Assembly: GCA_965368585.1 (NCBI GenBank)
Contig: CBDUNM010000019.1
Span: 1-51,814, forward strand
DNA: 51,814 nucleotides
Direction of reading: 5' to 3'
Source of the DNA: JARRQB01 sp965368585
Lineage (GTDB): Bacteria; Pseudomonadota; Gammaproteobacteria; Chromatiales; Chromatiaceae
Below are positions 35,038-42,681 of the stretch, in pieces. Both the position numbers and the translations under genes were made by a program. The notes under the pieces were generated by a model. The model ran no database searches and had not been told where the DNA came from. It saw only the letters and a list, made by a program, of their open reading frames with translations. The stretch's first letter is position 1. Each line of letters begins with the position of its first letter.

Positions 35038-36432
35038 TCAATAGCCCTGATCGCCATACACGTCCTGCACGTAGTTTTCGAACTTGGTGTACTTTCCCAG
35101 AAAGGTCAGGCGGGTGGTGCCGATGGGGCCGTTGCGTTGCTTGCCGATAATGATTTCCGCGATGCCTTTGTCCGGACTCTCTTCGTTGTAGACTTCGTCA
35201 CGGTAGATGAAGATCACCAGATCCGCGTCCTGTTCAATCGCGCCGGACTCGCGCAGGTCGGACATGATGGGGCGCTTGTTGGTGCGCTGCTCGAGACTGC
35301 GGTTGAGCTGCGACAGTGCGATAACGGGTACTTCAAGATCCTTGGCCAGGGCCTTGAGACTGCGCGAGATCATCGAGATTTCGTTGGTGCGGTTCTCCGC
35401 CGATCCGGGCGCCTGCATCAATTGCAGGTAATCGATCACCACCAGCCCGAGCTGCCCCTGATCCCGCATCAACCGTCGGCAGCGCGCGCGCACTTCGGTG
35501 GGAGTCAGCGCGGCCGAATCGTCGATGAACAGCTTGGCTTCGGAGAGAATACTGACCGCCGAGGTCAAGCGCGGCCATTCGTCGTCTTCCAGCTTACCGG
35601 TGCGCACCCGGTGCTGATCGATACGACCCAGCGACGACATCATCCGCAGGGTCAGTTGCTCGCCGGGCATCTCCATGGAAAACACCGCGACCGGCCGGCC
35701 GGACTTGATGCCGACGTTTTCGGCGATGTTCATCGCAAAGGTGGTCTTGCCCATGGACGGGCGGCCCGCGACGATGACCAGATCCGCCGGTTGCAACCCG
35801 GAGGTCATGTTATCGAGATCTGAGAATCCCGTACTGAGGCCGGTGAAAGGGTCGTCGCTCTGGTAGAGGGTCTCGATCCGGTCGACGGCCTTAACCAGCA
35901 ACCCCTTGATGGGTTCGAACCCCTGGCCTTTTTTGTTCCGTTGCTCGGCGATCTGGAAGACCTTGGATTCCGCCGTATCCAGCAGTTCGTCAACACCCCG
36001 CCCTTCCGGCTGAAAGCCGCTGTCTGAGATTTCCGTTCCCACCCGGATCAATTGCCGCTTCACCGAATGCTCGCGCACGATGTCCGCGTATGACCGGATA
36101 TTGGCCGCACTAGGCGTATCGTTCGCCAGGGCGCCGATATACGCGAGACCGCCGATGTCGTTGAGCGTCCCCGCCTTTTCCAGCTCTTCGGCCAGGGTGA
36201 CCACGTCGAATGGCCGATCGCTTTCCGCCAGGGCGCGCACCGCGTTGAAGATCAGCTGATGCTCGCGGCGATAGAAGTCGATGTGGCTGATGCGGTCGGC
36301 GATCTGGTCCCAGGTGGCGTTGTCCAGCATGAGGCCGCCCAACACGGACTGTTCCGCCTGAATCGAATGCGGCGGGATGCGTAAGGTGTCCGTCTCCGGG
36401 ATTGCGCGGTCGATGGCTGGCTCGAAGGTCAT
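35038..36432 (-). CDS. dnaB: Replicative DNA helicase DnaB
   Basis: Hexameric 5'-3' helicase of the replisome. 464 residues. Amino-terminal domain PPHSIQAEQSVLGGLMLDNA, then the linker, then the RecA fold: Walker A AGRPSMGKTTFAMNIAENVG, Walker B LGLVVIDYLQLMQAPG, EISMISRSLKALAKDLEVPV, QLNRSLEQRTNKRPIMSDLR and IIIGKQRNGPIGTTRLTF. No intein is present. A GC-rich hairpin with a T-tract ends 20 nt before its ATG, so it probably has its own promoter or is attenuated rather than simply read through from rplI. Confidence 0.97.
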   Translation of the reverse strand: MTFEPAIDRAIPETDTLRIPPHSIQAEQSVLGGLMLDNATWDQIADRISHIDFYRREHQLIFNAVRALAESDRPFDVVTLAEELEKAGTLNDIGGLAYIGALANDTPSAANIRSYADIVREHSVKRQLIRVGTEISDSGFQPEGRGVDELLDTAESKVFQIAEQRNKKGQGFEPIKGLLVKAVDRIETLYQSDDPFTGLSTGFSDLDNMTSGLQPADLVIVAGRPSMGKTTFAMNIAENVGIKSGRPVAVFSMEMPGEQLTLRMMSSLGRIDQHRVRTGKLEDDEWPRLTSAVSILSEAKLFIDDSAALTPTEVRARCRRLMRDQGQLGLVVIDYLQLMQAPGSAENRTNEISMISRSLKALAKDLEVPVIALSQLNRSLEQRTNKRPIMSDLRESGAIEQDADLVIFIYRDEVYNEESPDKGIAEIIIGKQRNGPIGTTRLTFLGKYTKFENYVQDVYGDQGY

Positions 36433-36439
36433 GCGCCCT

Positions 36440-36468
36440 AGAATACCGCAAAACCCCGCCGCGTCAGA
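36440..36468 (-). promoter_or_regulatory. Possible near-leaderless dnaB promoter embedded in the hairpin
   Basis: Minus strand: -10 TATTCT (36440-36445) with TCTGAC or CTGACG about 16-17 bp upstream as -35. Initiation 7 nt past the -10 would fall at or one base before the dnaB ATG (36432). Matches are modest (four of six at each box), so this is a hypothesis. Confidence 0.3.
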
Positions 36469-36478
36469 CGGGCGGGGT
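36453..36478 (-). terminator. Intrinsic terminator/attenuator between rplI and dnaB
   Basis: Minus strand: perfect 8-bp stem ACCCCGCC / GGCGGGGT around a 10-nt loop, followed by TTT. It lies 227 nt after the rplI stop and 20 nt before the dnaB ATG. It would end the rpsF-rplI transcript, or attenuate transcription into dnaB. Confidence 0.65.
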
Positions 36479-36704
36479 CGAAATACTTGCCAACAGCGCG
36501 CAAACCATTATCGCGGCAACATTTAATGTCCGATAGTTTGACAACGGGTGTGGAGTTCCGTTGACGATACGTAGACGGCAGAGATGCAGCCGTCAAACCT
36601 GCACAGATGGATTGACAGCGTCCTCGCCGAAGGAACTCGCCACCCGCGAAGCCGAAATATTCGATGGCCGGTTTAAAAGCAGACGCGACGGGAGACCGAG
36701 CAGC
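36479..36704. other. rplI-dnaB spacer
   Basis: 226-bp spacer between the rplI stop and the hairpin upstream of dnaB. It is AT-rich around 36500-36545, with a GATAAT-like hexamer but no convincing -35. No gene is recognised. Confidence 0.35.
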
Positions 36705-37160
36705 TCACTCTTCACCGATGATATTCACTCGCAGTACCGCATTGACGTCGGCGTGCAGGTGCAGCGTGACCTCGTACTCGCCGGCGACCCGGAACGGGCC
36801 TTCGGGCAACCGCACTTCGCTCTTAGCGATTTCCACACCCATGGCTTCACATGCGGCCGCGATGTCGGCGGTACCGACAGAGCCGAACAGCTTACCCTCT
36901 TCGCCCGCTTTATGCGTAATGGACACGCCATCTGTCAGGGCATCGATCTGCACCTTGCGCGCCTCAGCCCGAATCAGCTTGTCTTGCGACTGTTGCTCCA
37001 ACTTCGCCCGCTGCGCTTCGAACGCCTTGAGATTGTCCGCCGTGGCCGGCACTGCCCGCCCGGTCGGGATCAGGTAATTGCGGCCGTATCCGGCACGCAC
37101 CTTGACCTTGTCGCCCAGGGTGCCCAAATTGTCGATCTTCTCCAACAGGATTACTTCCAT
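36705..37160 (-). CDS. rplI: 50S ribosomal protein bL9
   Basis: 151 residues, normal length. Amino-terminal rRNA-binding domain MEVILLEKIDNLGTLGDKVK and VRAGYGRNYLIPTGRAVPAT, the long connecting helix (ADNLKAFEAQRAKLEQQSQD), and the carboxyl domain GEEGKLFGSVGTADIAAACE ending in LRVNIIGEE. bL9 binds 23S rRNA near the L1 stalk. It lies 42 nt downstream of the DUF2232 gene within the rpsF operon. Confidence 0.97.
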   Translation of the reverse strand: MEVILLEKIDNLGTLGDKVKVRAGYGRNYLIPTGRAVPATADNLKAFEAQRAKLEQQSQDKLIRAEARKVQIDALTDGVSITHKAGEEGKLFGSVGTADIAAACEAMGVEIAKSEVRLPEGPFRVAGEYEVTLHLHADVNAVLRVNIIGEE

Positions 37161-37202
37161 CTTTCTCTACCTCGAGGTTCAGAACCCACCGGCCCTGAAA
37201 CG

Positions 37203-38120
37203 TTATTCGTCACCGTTCGGTTTTTTGCGTTTTCGGGCCCGCGCCCGGAAATTAAACCACCCATCGGCATATCCGGCCGCCGACACCGCGGTAAAGCTGT
37301 GCGGCAAGCCGATGAACAGGATCACGTAGAAGCCGACCAACCAGCCGACTCCCGCCGCGAGCTGAGCCGTCAAGCCGTGCGCCAAAGCCAGTCCCTGCAG
37401 AAAAAACCCGGCCATCCCCACCATCGCCAACTGCCCGGGTATACCGGGGCCACCGCCGAAAACGCTCACCAGCAGCAAGACGACAACCAGAATCAGCAAC
37501 CAGCGGCCCAGCCGCAGTGCGTGGAACTCTTCACGAAATCCGCCGGGGTTGTACAGCAACGCCTGCCAATAGCGGGCCAGAAACAGCGCGGCGGCGATCT
37601 GCAGCGCCCAGGTGGCCGCAATACCACCGACCATCCAGGGCGCGATGGCGTCGATGAATCCTTCGAGTTCAGCGGTCGTTGCCATGCCGTTGCCGGCCAT
37701 CTGGCCGAACAGTTCCCTCAGGAAAGTCGACCAGACGGCGGCGGGGTCCTCGGCACCCAGATACTGCACCAACACCAACGCGAATCCACCGACCACCGCG
37801 GCCTCGACCGCCATCGGCAGGGAGCGCCAGGTCTTCAGCACATACGCCAGCACCAAAAGCGGGAGCCACAAACCCAGGCCGATCGCCAACAGTCCGAACG
37901 GCTTGCCCAGCAGCAACGCCCCGAATGCGCCCATGGCAAACAGCGCGATGGCGATGACCAGCGCCGCCTCACGCGGGCCGTTGCGCAGCGTCACCAGGCC
38001 AATGACGGCCGAACTGCCGATCGCCAAAGGCGGAAAAATGAGCCCCAACGCCGCCAACGTCACCGCGACCATCGCCGCCTGGGTGCGCCCGCGCATCAAA
38101 AATGCAGCGACGGCCTTCAC
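37203..38120 (-). CDS. DUF2232 integral membrane protein
   Basis: 305-residue polytopic membrane protein with about eight hydrophobic helices (AAMVAVTLAALGLIFPPLAI, ALVIAIALFAMGAFGALLL, FGLLAIGLGLWLPLLVLAYV, LLILVVVLLLVSVFGGG and others) and a basic tail (FRARARKRKKPNGDE). The same kind of gene lies between rpsR and rplI in Pseudomonas and related gammaproteobacteria. DUF2232 has a distant resemblance to ECF-transporter S components, but no substrate is known. GTG start with GAGG 7 nt upstream. Confidence 0.87.
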   Translation of the reverse strand: MKAVAAFLMRGRTQAAMVAVTLAALGLIFPPLAIGSSAVIGLVTLRNGPREAALVIAIALFAMGAFGALLLGKPFGLLAIGLGLWLPLLVLAYVLKTWRSLPMAVEAAVVGGFALVLVQYLGAEDPAAVWSTFLRELFGQMAGNGMATTAELEGFIDAIAPWMVGGIAATWALQIAAALFLARYWQALLYNPGGFREEFHALRLGRWLLILVVVLLLVSVFGGGPGIPGQLAMVGMAGFFLQGLALAHGLTAQLAAGVGWLVGFYVILFIGLPHSFTAVSAAGYADGWFNFRARARKRKKPNGDE

Positions 38121-38207
38121 TCGGTGTCCTCAACCATGCGGCGGCGCTGCTCAACCATGGACCGGGCTGCGCCGTTCCGGCCGGCTGGGGCAGCTATCGC
38201 GTTGAAT

Positions 38208-38432
38208 CTAATGACCGTCGGAAAACGGCAACAACGCCAAAAACCGCGCCCGCTTGATGGCCGAAGCCAACTGGCGCTGATACTTGGCACTCGTGCCGGT
38301 GATCCGGTTGGGCACGATCTTCCCGGACTCGCTGACATTCTGCTTCAGCAGGTTCAGGTCCTTGTAATCGATGTACGTGATGCCTTCCGCGGTGAAGCGG
38401 CAATATTTCTTGCGGCGGAAAAAACGAGCCAT
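38208..38432 (-). CDS. rpsR: 30S ribosomal protein bS18
   Basis: 74 residues, starting MARFFRRKKYCRFTAEGITY as in other proteobacteria, then IDYKDLNLLKQNVSESGKIV, PNRITGTSAKYQRQL and ASAIKRARFLALLPF. Forms a heterodimer with bS6 on the 30S platform. ATG 38432 has AGGAG 10 nt upstream; the TTG six bases earlier is too close to that site. It follows rpsF by 24 nt. Confidence 0.97.
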   Translation of the reverse strand: MARFFRRKKYCRFTAEGITYIDYKDLNLLKQNVSESGKIVPNRITGTSAKYQRQLASAIKRARFLALLPFSDGH

Positions 38433-38456
38433 CTTCAATCTACTCCTGCGGGTTGA

Positions 38457-38810
38457 TCAAGCAGCGACACTGGTGTCGCTGTCGTCTTTCTCTTCGGTCT
38501 TGGCCAAAGGCGACGGTTCGGTCACCGCTTTCTTCAGCTTGAGCGTGAGATGACGCAGGACCGCATCGTTGAAGCGGAACGCGCTTTCCAGTTCGGCCAG
38601 GGTGGCCGCATCGCACTCGATGTTCATGAGCACGTAGTGCGCCTTGGGCAGCTTTTGGATAGGGTAAGCAAGTTGACGACGCCCCCAGTCCTCGAGGCGG
38701 TGCATCTTGCCTTCGGCGCCTTCGATCGTCGCGCGGTAGCGTTCGATCATGGCAGGCACTTGCTCGCTCTGGTCCGGATGAACCAGAAACACGATTTCGT
38801 AATGACGCAT
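38457..38810 (-). CDS. rpsF: 30S ribosomal protein bS6
   Basis: 117 residues. MRHYEIVFLVHPDQSEQVPA, then MHRLEDWGRRQLAYPIQKLP, KAHYVLMNIECDAATLAELE, and a long acidic tail (SPLAKTEEKDDSDTS), which in enterobacteria is a substrate for RimK glutamylation. ATG 38810 is chosen because AAGGAG lies 5 nt upstream; the GTG at 38816 overlaps that ribosome site. First gene of rpsF-rpsR-DUF2232-rplI; a promoter and a structured leader precede it. Confidence 0.97.
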   Translation of the reverse strand: MRHYEIVFLVHPDQSEQVPAMIERYRATIEGAEGKMHRLEDWGRRQLAYPIQKLPKAHYVLMNIECDAATLAELESAFRFNDAVLRHLTLKLKKAVTEPSPLAKTEEKDDSDTSVAA

Positions 38811-38880
38811 TGTCACTCCTTACGGTTTAAACAGCCTCCCACTCAGGGTGATGAGGCAAGGAGAGTCGGAACGACCGACT
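38811..38880 (-). promoter_or_regulatory. Candidate S6:S18 autoregulatory leader of the rpsF operon
   Basis: In the 5' leader (minus strand) CTCCTT, complementary to 38858-38863, can pair with the AAGGAG ribosome site (38816-38821), enclosing a second stem GCCTC/GAGGC (38853-38857 with 38834-38838). Between the inner stem and the closing stem on the 3' side is an unpaired stretch containing ACCG. This agrees with the known S6:S18 leader motif, in which a bulged CCG triplet mimics the 16S site of the bS6-bS18 dimer and the outer stem masks the ribosome site. A separate hairpin AGTCGG/CCGACT precedes it. Confidence 0.55.
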
Positions 38881-38893
38881 TGAAAGCCGCGAG

Positions 38894-38922
38894 ATTATAG
38901 ACAGGTTTGCTTGTAATCGCAA
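38894..38922 (-). promoter_or_regulatory. Sigma-70 promoter of the rpsF operon
   Basis: Minus strand: -35 TTGCGA (38917-38922), 17-bp spacer, consensus -10 TATAAT (38894-38899). Start near 38887 gives a leader of about 77 nt. It lies just downstream of the rlmB stop. Confidence 0.75.
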
Positions 38923-39012
38923 TTGGCTGCAGGGTGACCGCGGCGACCCCTACGTTGGGGCAGCATCCAAGAACCTGCGCCCCGAGCAGACCGCCGGAGC
39001 CCAACCTCCCCG

Positions 39013-39771
39013 TTATCCGTGGCCGTTGCGCTGTCGTACGGCCTCGAACAGGCACACGCCCGTAGCAACCGACACGTTGAGGCTTTCGACCGTTCCGGCC
39101 ATCGGCAAGTGCACCAACTGATCACACCGCTCGCGCGTGAGTCGCCGCATGCCTTTTTCCTCGTTGCCCACGATCAACGCCAGCGGACCGGTGAGATTGG
39201 CATCGAACAGCGAAAGCACCGCGTCACCCGCGGCACCCACCAGCCAGATCCCGCGCGCCTCCTGCAGCCAACGCAGCGTCCTCGCCAGATTGGTCACCTG
39301 GACGAAGGGTACGGCTTCCGCCGCACCGCTGGCTACTTTACAAACCACGGGGGTCAAACCGACCGCACGATCTTTCGGCGCCAGAACCGCGTGCGCGCCG
39401 GCGGCATCGGCACTACGCAGACAGGCGCCGAGATTGTGCGGGTCCTGCACGCCGTCGAGCACGAGCAGCAACGGCGGCTCCTGCAAACCCTGCAGCAAGG
39501 CTTCGAGATCCGCCTCGTCCCCTGCCGCGGGTGCCAGGGTCGCGGCGACGATACCCTGATGGTTGGCACCCGGCGCCAATCGATCCAACTCGACCTTGGC
39601 GACGGGCTGCGGCCTGACGCCGGCCGCGATGAGCTCACGCAACAAAGCACGCAACCGCTGGTCGCGGCGCTTGGCATCGAACCAGACCTGGGTCAGTCGC
39701 TCCGCGCCATGGCGCAACGCCGCACGCACACCGTGCAGACCGCTGATCCGGTGGCCGTCCACGGCCGTCAC
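39013..39771 (-). CDS. rlmB: 23S rRNA (guanosine-2251-2'-O)-methyltransferase RlmB
   Basis: SpoU-family SAM-dependent 2'-O-methyltransferase acting on the 23S P-loop G2251. 252 residues: amino-terminal substrate-binding domain (ISGLHGVRAALRHGAERL), then the knotted catalytic domain with motif 1 LDGVQDPHNLGACLRSADAA, motif 2 LIVGNEEKGMRRLTRERCDQ and motif 3 PMAGTVESLNVSVATGVCLF. GTG start overlaps the rnr stop by four bases (GTGA), so the two are translationally coupled. Confidence 0.96.
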   Translation of the reverse strand: MTAVDGHRISGLHGVRAALRHGAERLTQVWFDAKRRDQRLRALLRELIAAGVRPQPVAKVELDRLAPGANHQGIVAATLAPAAGDEADLEALLQGLQEPPLLLVLDGVQDPHNLGACLRSADAAGAHAVLAPKDRAVGLTPVVCKVASGAAEAVPFVQVTNLARTLRWLQEARGIWLVGAAGDAVLSLFDANLTGPLALIVGNEEKGMRRLTRERCDQLVHLPMAGTVESLNVSVATGVCLFEAVRQRNGHG

Positions 39772-42080
39772 TGCTGACGTTGGCCGTGCCCGCCCGCTCC
39801 GCGTTTCTTGCCGCCGCTGCGCTTGGCGGCCCCGCGTCTGCGTTTCGACCGGTCACCTTGCGATTTCGCGTCTGCCACCGGTTTGCCTCCCTCCGCCAAC
39901 ACAAAATCGATCTTGCGGTCGTCGATATTCACCGCGGCGATCTTGACCTGCACGGTATCGGCCAGGCGATAGGTCTTACCGGTACGCTCCCCGGTCAGAC
40001 GATGCCCTATCGGGTCGAAGTGAAAGTAGTCGTGATCCAACGCCGTGATATGGACCAGTCCGGTCACATAGACTTCTTCGAGTTCGACGAAAATGCCGAA
40101 GCTGTTTACGCCGGTAACCACACCCCAATGCGACTCACCCACCCTGTCGAGCAGAAACTCGCACTTGAGGGTATCGACGACATCCCGGGTCGCTTCGTCG
40201 GCACGCCGCTCGGTCATCGAGCAATGTTCGCCCATGGTCTTCAGGTGCGTTTGCGAATACTCGAAGTCCTCGCGGCTGCCGTCCAGCAATAAGTGGTTGA
40301 TCGCCCGGTGCACCATCAGATCGGGATAGCGCCTGATCGGCGAGGTAAAGTGCGCATAAGCCGGAAATGCCAAGCCGAAATGACCGACGTTCTCTGCGCT
40401 GTAAACCGCCTGCATCATGGATCGCAGCAGCACCGTCTGAATCATGTGCGCGTCGGCACGACCCTGGACGCGCTCCAACAGGTCCGCGTAGTCCTTCGCC
40501 GTGGGCTCCAGACCACCTTCGAGCCGCAGTCCAAGCTGACCGAGAAACTGATGCAGGTCGGTGAGTTTTTCCGGACTGGGGCGTTCGTGGATACGGTACA
40601 GCGCGGGTATTTTCCTGCGCAGCAACAGGCGCGCCGCCGCCACATTGGCCGCCAGCATGCATTCCTCGATGATGCGGTGGGCATCATGCCGCACCAAGGG
40701 GACGATCTCGACCGGCTTGCCGTCCTCGCCAAACCGGAAACGCGTTTCCGTCGTATCGAAATCGATCGCACCACGCACGCTGCGGGCGGCGTGCAGGACC
40801 TGATAGAGTGCGTAGAGCTCGTGCAGATGCGGCAACAGTGCGGCATGGCGCTGGCAGAGCTGTGGATCCCCTTCCAGCAGCATGTCGCCGACTTCGTCAT
40901 AGGTCAGTCGCGCGTGGGAGCGCATCACCCCCTGGAAGAAACGTGATCGATACAGTTTGCCCGACGGATCAAAGAACAGTTCAGCCGTCATGCACAGCCG
41001 ATCGACCTCCGGGTTAAGCGAACACAGACCGTTGGACAACACTTCGGGCAGCATCGGGATGACGCGATCGGGGAAATAGACCGAGGTGCCGCGCTTGTAC
41101 GCCTCTGCATCCAGCGCCGTGCCCGGGACCACATACGCGGACACGTCGGCGATGCTCACCAGCAGCCGCCAGCCCTTGGCCTTGCGTTCGCAATACACCG
41201 CATCGTCGAAATCGCGCGCGTCGGCGCCATCGATAGTCACCAGCGGCAGATGGCGCAGATCCTCCCGAACCGCCTTGGCCGGTTCAGGGACGTGCTCGCC
41301 CAGATCGGCGATTTCCGCCTCGACCGCTTCCGGCCAAGCCACCGGAATGTCGTGTGCGCGCAACGCCACCTCGGTTTCCATGCCCGGCGCCATATGGTCG
41401 CCCAGCACTTCGACAATGCGGCCGATCGGCTGCTTCCAATCACCCGGCTGCTGGATGATCTCCACCAGCACCATCTGCCGATCGCCTGCGCCGCCGCGAT
41501 GTTCATCAGGAATCAAGACCTCGTGAATCTGGCGTTTGTTATCCGGGATCACGAACCCGACGCCCGATTCGAGGTGCAGCCGGCCTACCAGGCGCTCGAC
41601 ACCGCGTTCCAGTACCTCGACCACCGCGCCCTCGCGCCGGCCACGATGATCGATTCCCGTCACCCGGGCGACGATTCGGTCGCCGTGCCACAACTGTTTC
41701 ATCTGACGCGCCGACAGAAACAGGTCGTCCCCGCCCTCGTCGGGGCGCATGAAACCGAAACCGTCCGCGTGACCGATGACCCGGCCGGCCACCAGGTCGC
41801 GCGTATTGACCACGCAATAGCCGCCGCGCCGGTTTCGTACCACCTGCCCGTCGCGTTCCATCGCGCCAAGCCGGCGCGACAATGCGACCGATCTCTCCTC
41901 GTCTTCGCTGAGCTGCAGCTCTGCCGCGATGTCTTTGAACTTTAGAGGCTTTCCCTGTTCCTCCAGCAGGCTCAGGATAAACTCACGGCTCGGAATCGGG
42001 TTCTCGTACTTGCGCGCCTCGCGGGCCTGGTAGGGATCTTTGGGGGCGAGGCGGGATGAGCGCTTTTTGTTTTGCGGCAC
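39768..42080 (-). CDS. rnr: Ribonuclease R
   Basis: 3'-5' processive exoribonuclease for structured RNA and trans-translation targets. About 770 residues in the usual order: winged-helix region (FILSLLEEQGKPLKFKDIAA), two cold-shock domains (VIGHADGFGFMRPDEGGDDL), the RNB catalytic domain with clustered aspartates TIDGADARDFDDAVYCE near residue 280, the S1 domain SHWGVVTGVNSFGIFVELEE, and a basic carboxyl tail (KRRRGAAKRSGGKKRG). I start at GTG 42080 because GGAG lies 5 nt upstream; the GTG at 42086 overlaps that site. Divergent from tRNA-Leu. Confidence 0.95.
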   Translation of the reverse strand: MPQNKKRSSRLAPKDPYQAREARKYENPIPSREFILSLLEEQGKPLKFKDIAAELQLSEDEERSVALSRRLGAMERDGQVVRNRRGGYCVVNTRDLVAGRVIGHADGFGFMRPDEGGDDLFLSARQMKQLWHGDRIVARVTGIDHRGRREGAVVEVLERGVERLVGRLHLESGVGFVIPDNKRQIHEVLIPDEHRGGAGDRQMVLVEIIQQPGDWKQPIGRIVEVLGDHMAPGMETEVALRAHDIPVAWPEAVEAEIADLGEHVPEPAKAVREDLRHLPLVTIDGADARDFDDAVYCERKAKGWRLLVSIADVSAYVVPGTALDAEAYKRGTSVYFPDRVIPMLPEVLSNGLCSLNPEVDRLCMTAELFFDPSGKLYRSRFFQGVMRSHARLTYDEVGDMLLEGDPQLCQRHAALLPHLHELYALYQVLHAARSVRGAIDFDTTETRFRFGEDGKPVEIVPLVRHDAHRIIEECMLAANVAAARLLLRRKIPALYRIHERPSPEKLTDLHQFLGQLGLRLEGGLEPTAKDYADLLERVQGRADAHMIQTVLLRSMMQAVYSAENVGHFGLAFPAYAHFTSPIRRYPDLMVHRAINHLLLDGSREDFEYSQTHLKTMGEHCSMTERRADEATRDVVDTLKCEFLLDRVGESHWGVVTGVNSFGIFVELEEVYVTGLVHITALDHDYFHFDPIGHRLTGERTGKTYRLADTVQVKIAAVNIDDRKIDFVLAEGGKPVADAKSQGDRSKRRRGAAKRSGGKKRGAGGHGQRQQ

Positions 42081-42127
42081 GGTCACTCCGTTATGTGGCG
42101 CGTTTAAAATACACGGCTATTGTATCG

Positions 42128-42156
42128 TTGCCACGTAGCCTGTGTCGCTGTAGAAT
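42128..42156 (+). promoter_or_regulatory. Sigma-70 promoter of tRNA-Leu
   Basis: -35 TTGCCA (42128-42133), 17-bp spacer, -10 TAGAAT (42151-42156). Start near 42163, leaving a ~44-nt 5' leader for RNase P removal. Confidence 0.65.
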
Positions 42157-42206
42157 CCGCGATTCCGTTCTTGTGAGGCTACGATAACTCGTCGTCTCTT
42201 CTCGAT

Positions 42207-42293
42207 GCCGAGGTGGCGGAATTGGTAGACGCGCATGGTTCAGGTCCATGTCTGGGAAACCAGGTGGAGGTTCAAGTCCTCTCCTCGGCACCA
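42207..42293 (+). tRNA. tRNA-Leu (anticodon CAG), CCA encoded
   Basis: Class II tRNA of 87 nt. Acceptor stem GCCGAGG / CCTCGGC, discriminator A and encoded CCA. D-arm contains AATTGGTAGACGC. The anticodon stem CATGG/CCATG encloses a loop TTCAGGT whose middle is CAG, reading CUG leucine codons. A long variable arm CTGG-GAAA-CCAG is typical of tRNA-Leu, and the T-loop is TTCAAGT. A tRNA-Leu next to rnr is conserved in Pseudomonas. Confidence 0.97.
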
Positions 42294-42681
42294 AATCGCT
42301 GGGACCCTCGAAGTTTTACTCTACATGGTCCCGTTATGAAGGCATGTCCAAACAATCGCCACTCTGCCGCGAAGCGCGCGTTGTGGGGCCTTCTGCGCTG
42401 CTCACATACGCCTTTACGCCTAATAAACCCTGCTTCTCGAACTCGCCACGCCTTGGCCTCACGAAAACATTTAACATTGTCAGAGGCACTCTCAACCAAG
42501 CGCCATCGCCGCAAGGCAACTTCGGCCGTCTGCGCAAACTGTTGATTGGGTAACCAAGAGCTCAGCCAGATCGAACGGCGCTGTACTCGTCGGGCCGCGT
42601 GGCTTGCGAATTTCGCCACCGCCAGGGTGTGGTCGAGCCGCACCATTCCCCAGCCCCCTCCCAATGTTCAGTGATCGGCCA
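42294..42681. other. Gene-poor region downstream of tRNA-Leu
   Basis: 388 bp between the tRNA and the SGNH-like gene. Short open frames exist on both strands but none has a ribosome site or recognisable product. I see no copy of the tRNA 3' end, no integrase and no terminator hairpin. It may be a decayed remnant. Confidence 0.4.

Noticed and set aside
36561..38456. 631-codon plus-strand frame over rplI and the DUF2232 gene
   Set aside because: It runs antisense through genes with clear minus-strand identities and is rich in Gln/Arg/His, a usual shadow signature.
42272..42664. Minus-strand frame of 130 codons behind tRNA-Leu
   Set aside because: It extends into the 3' end of the tRNA gene, lacks a ribosome site and resembles no known family.
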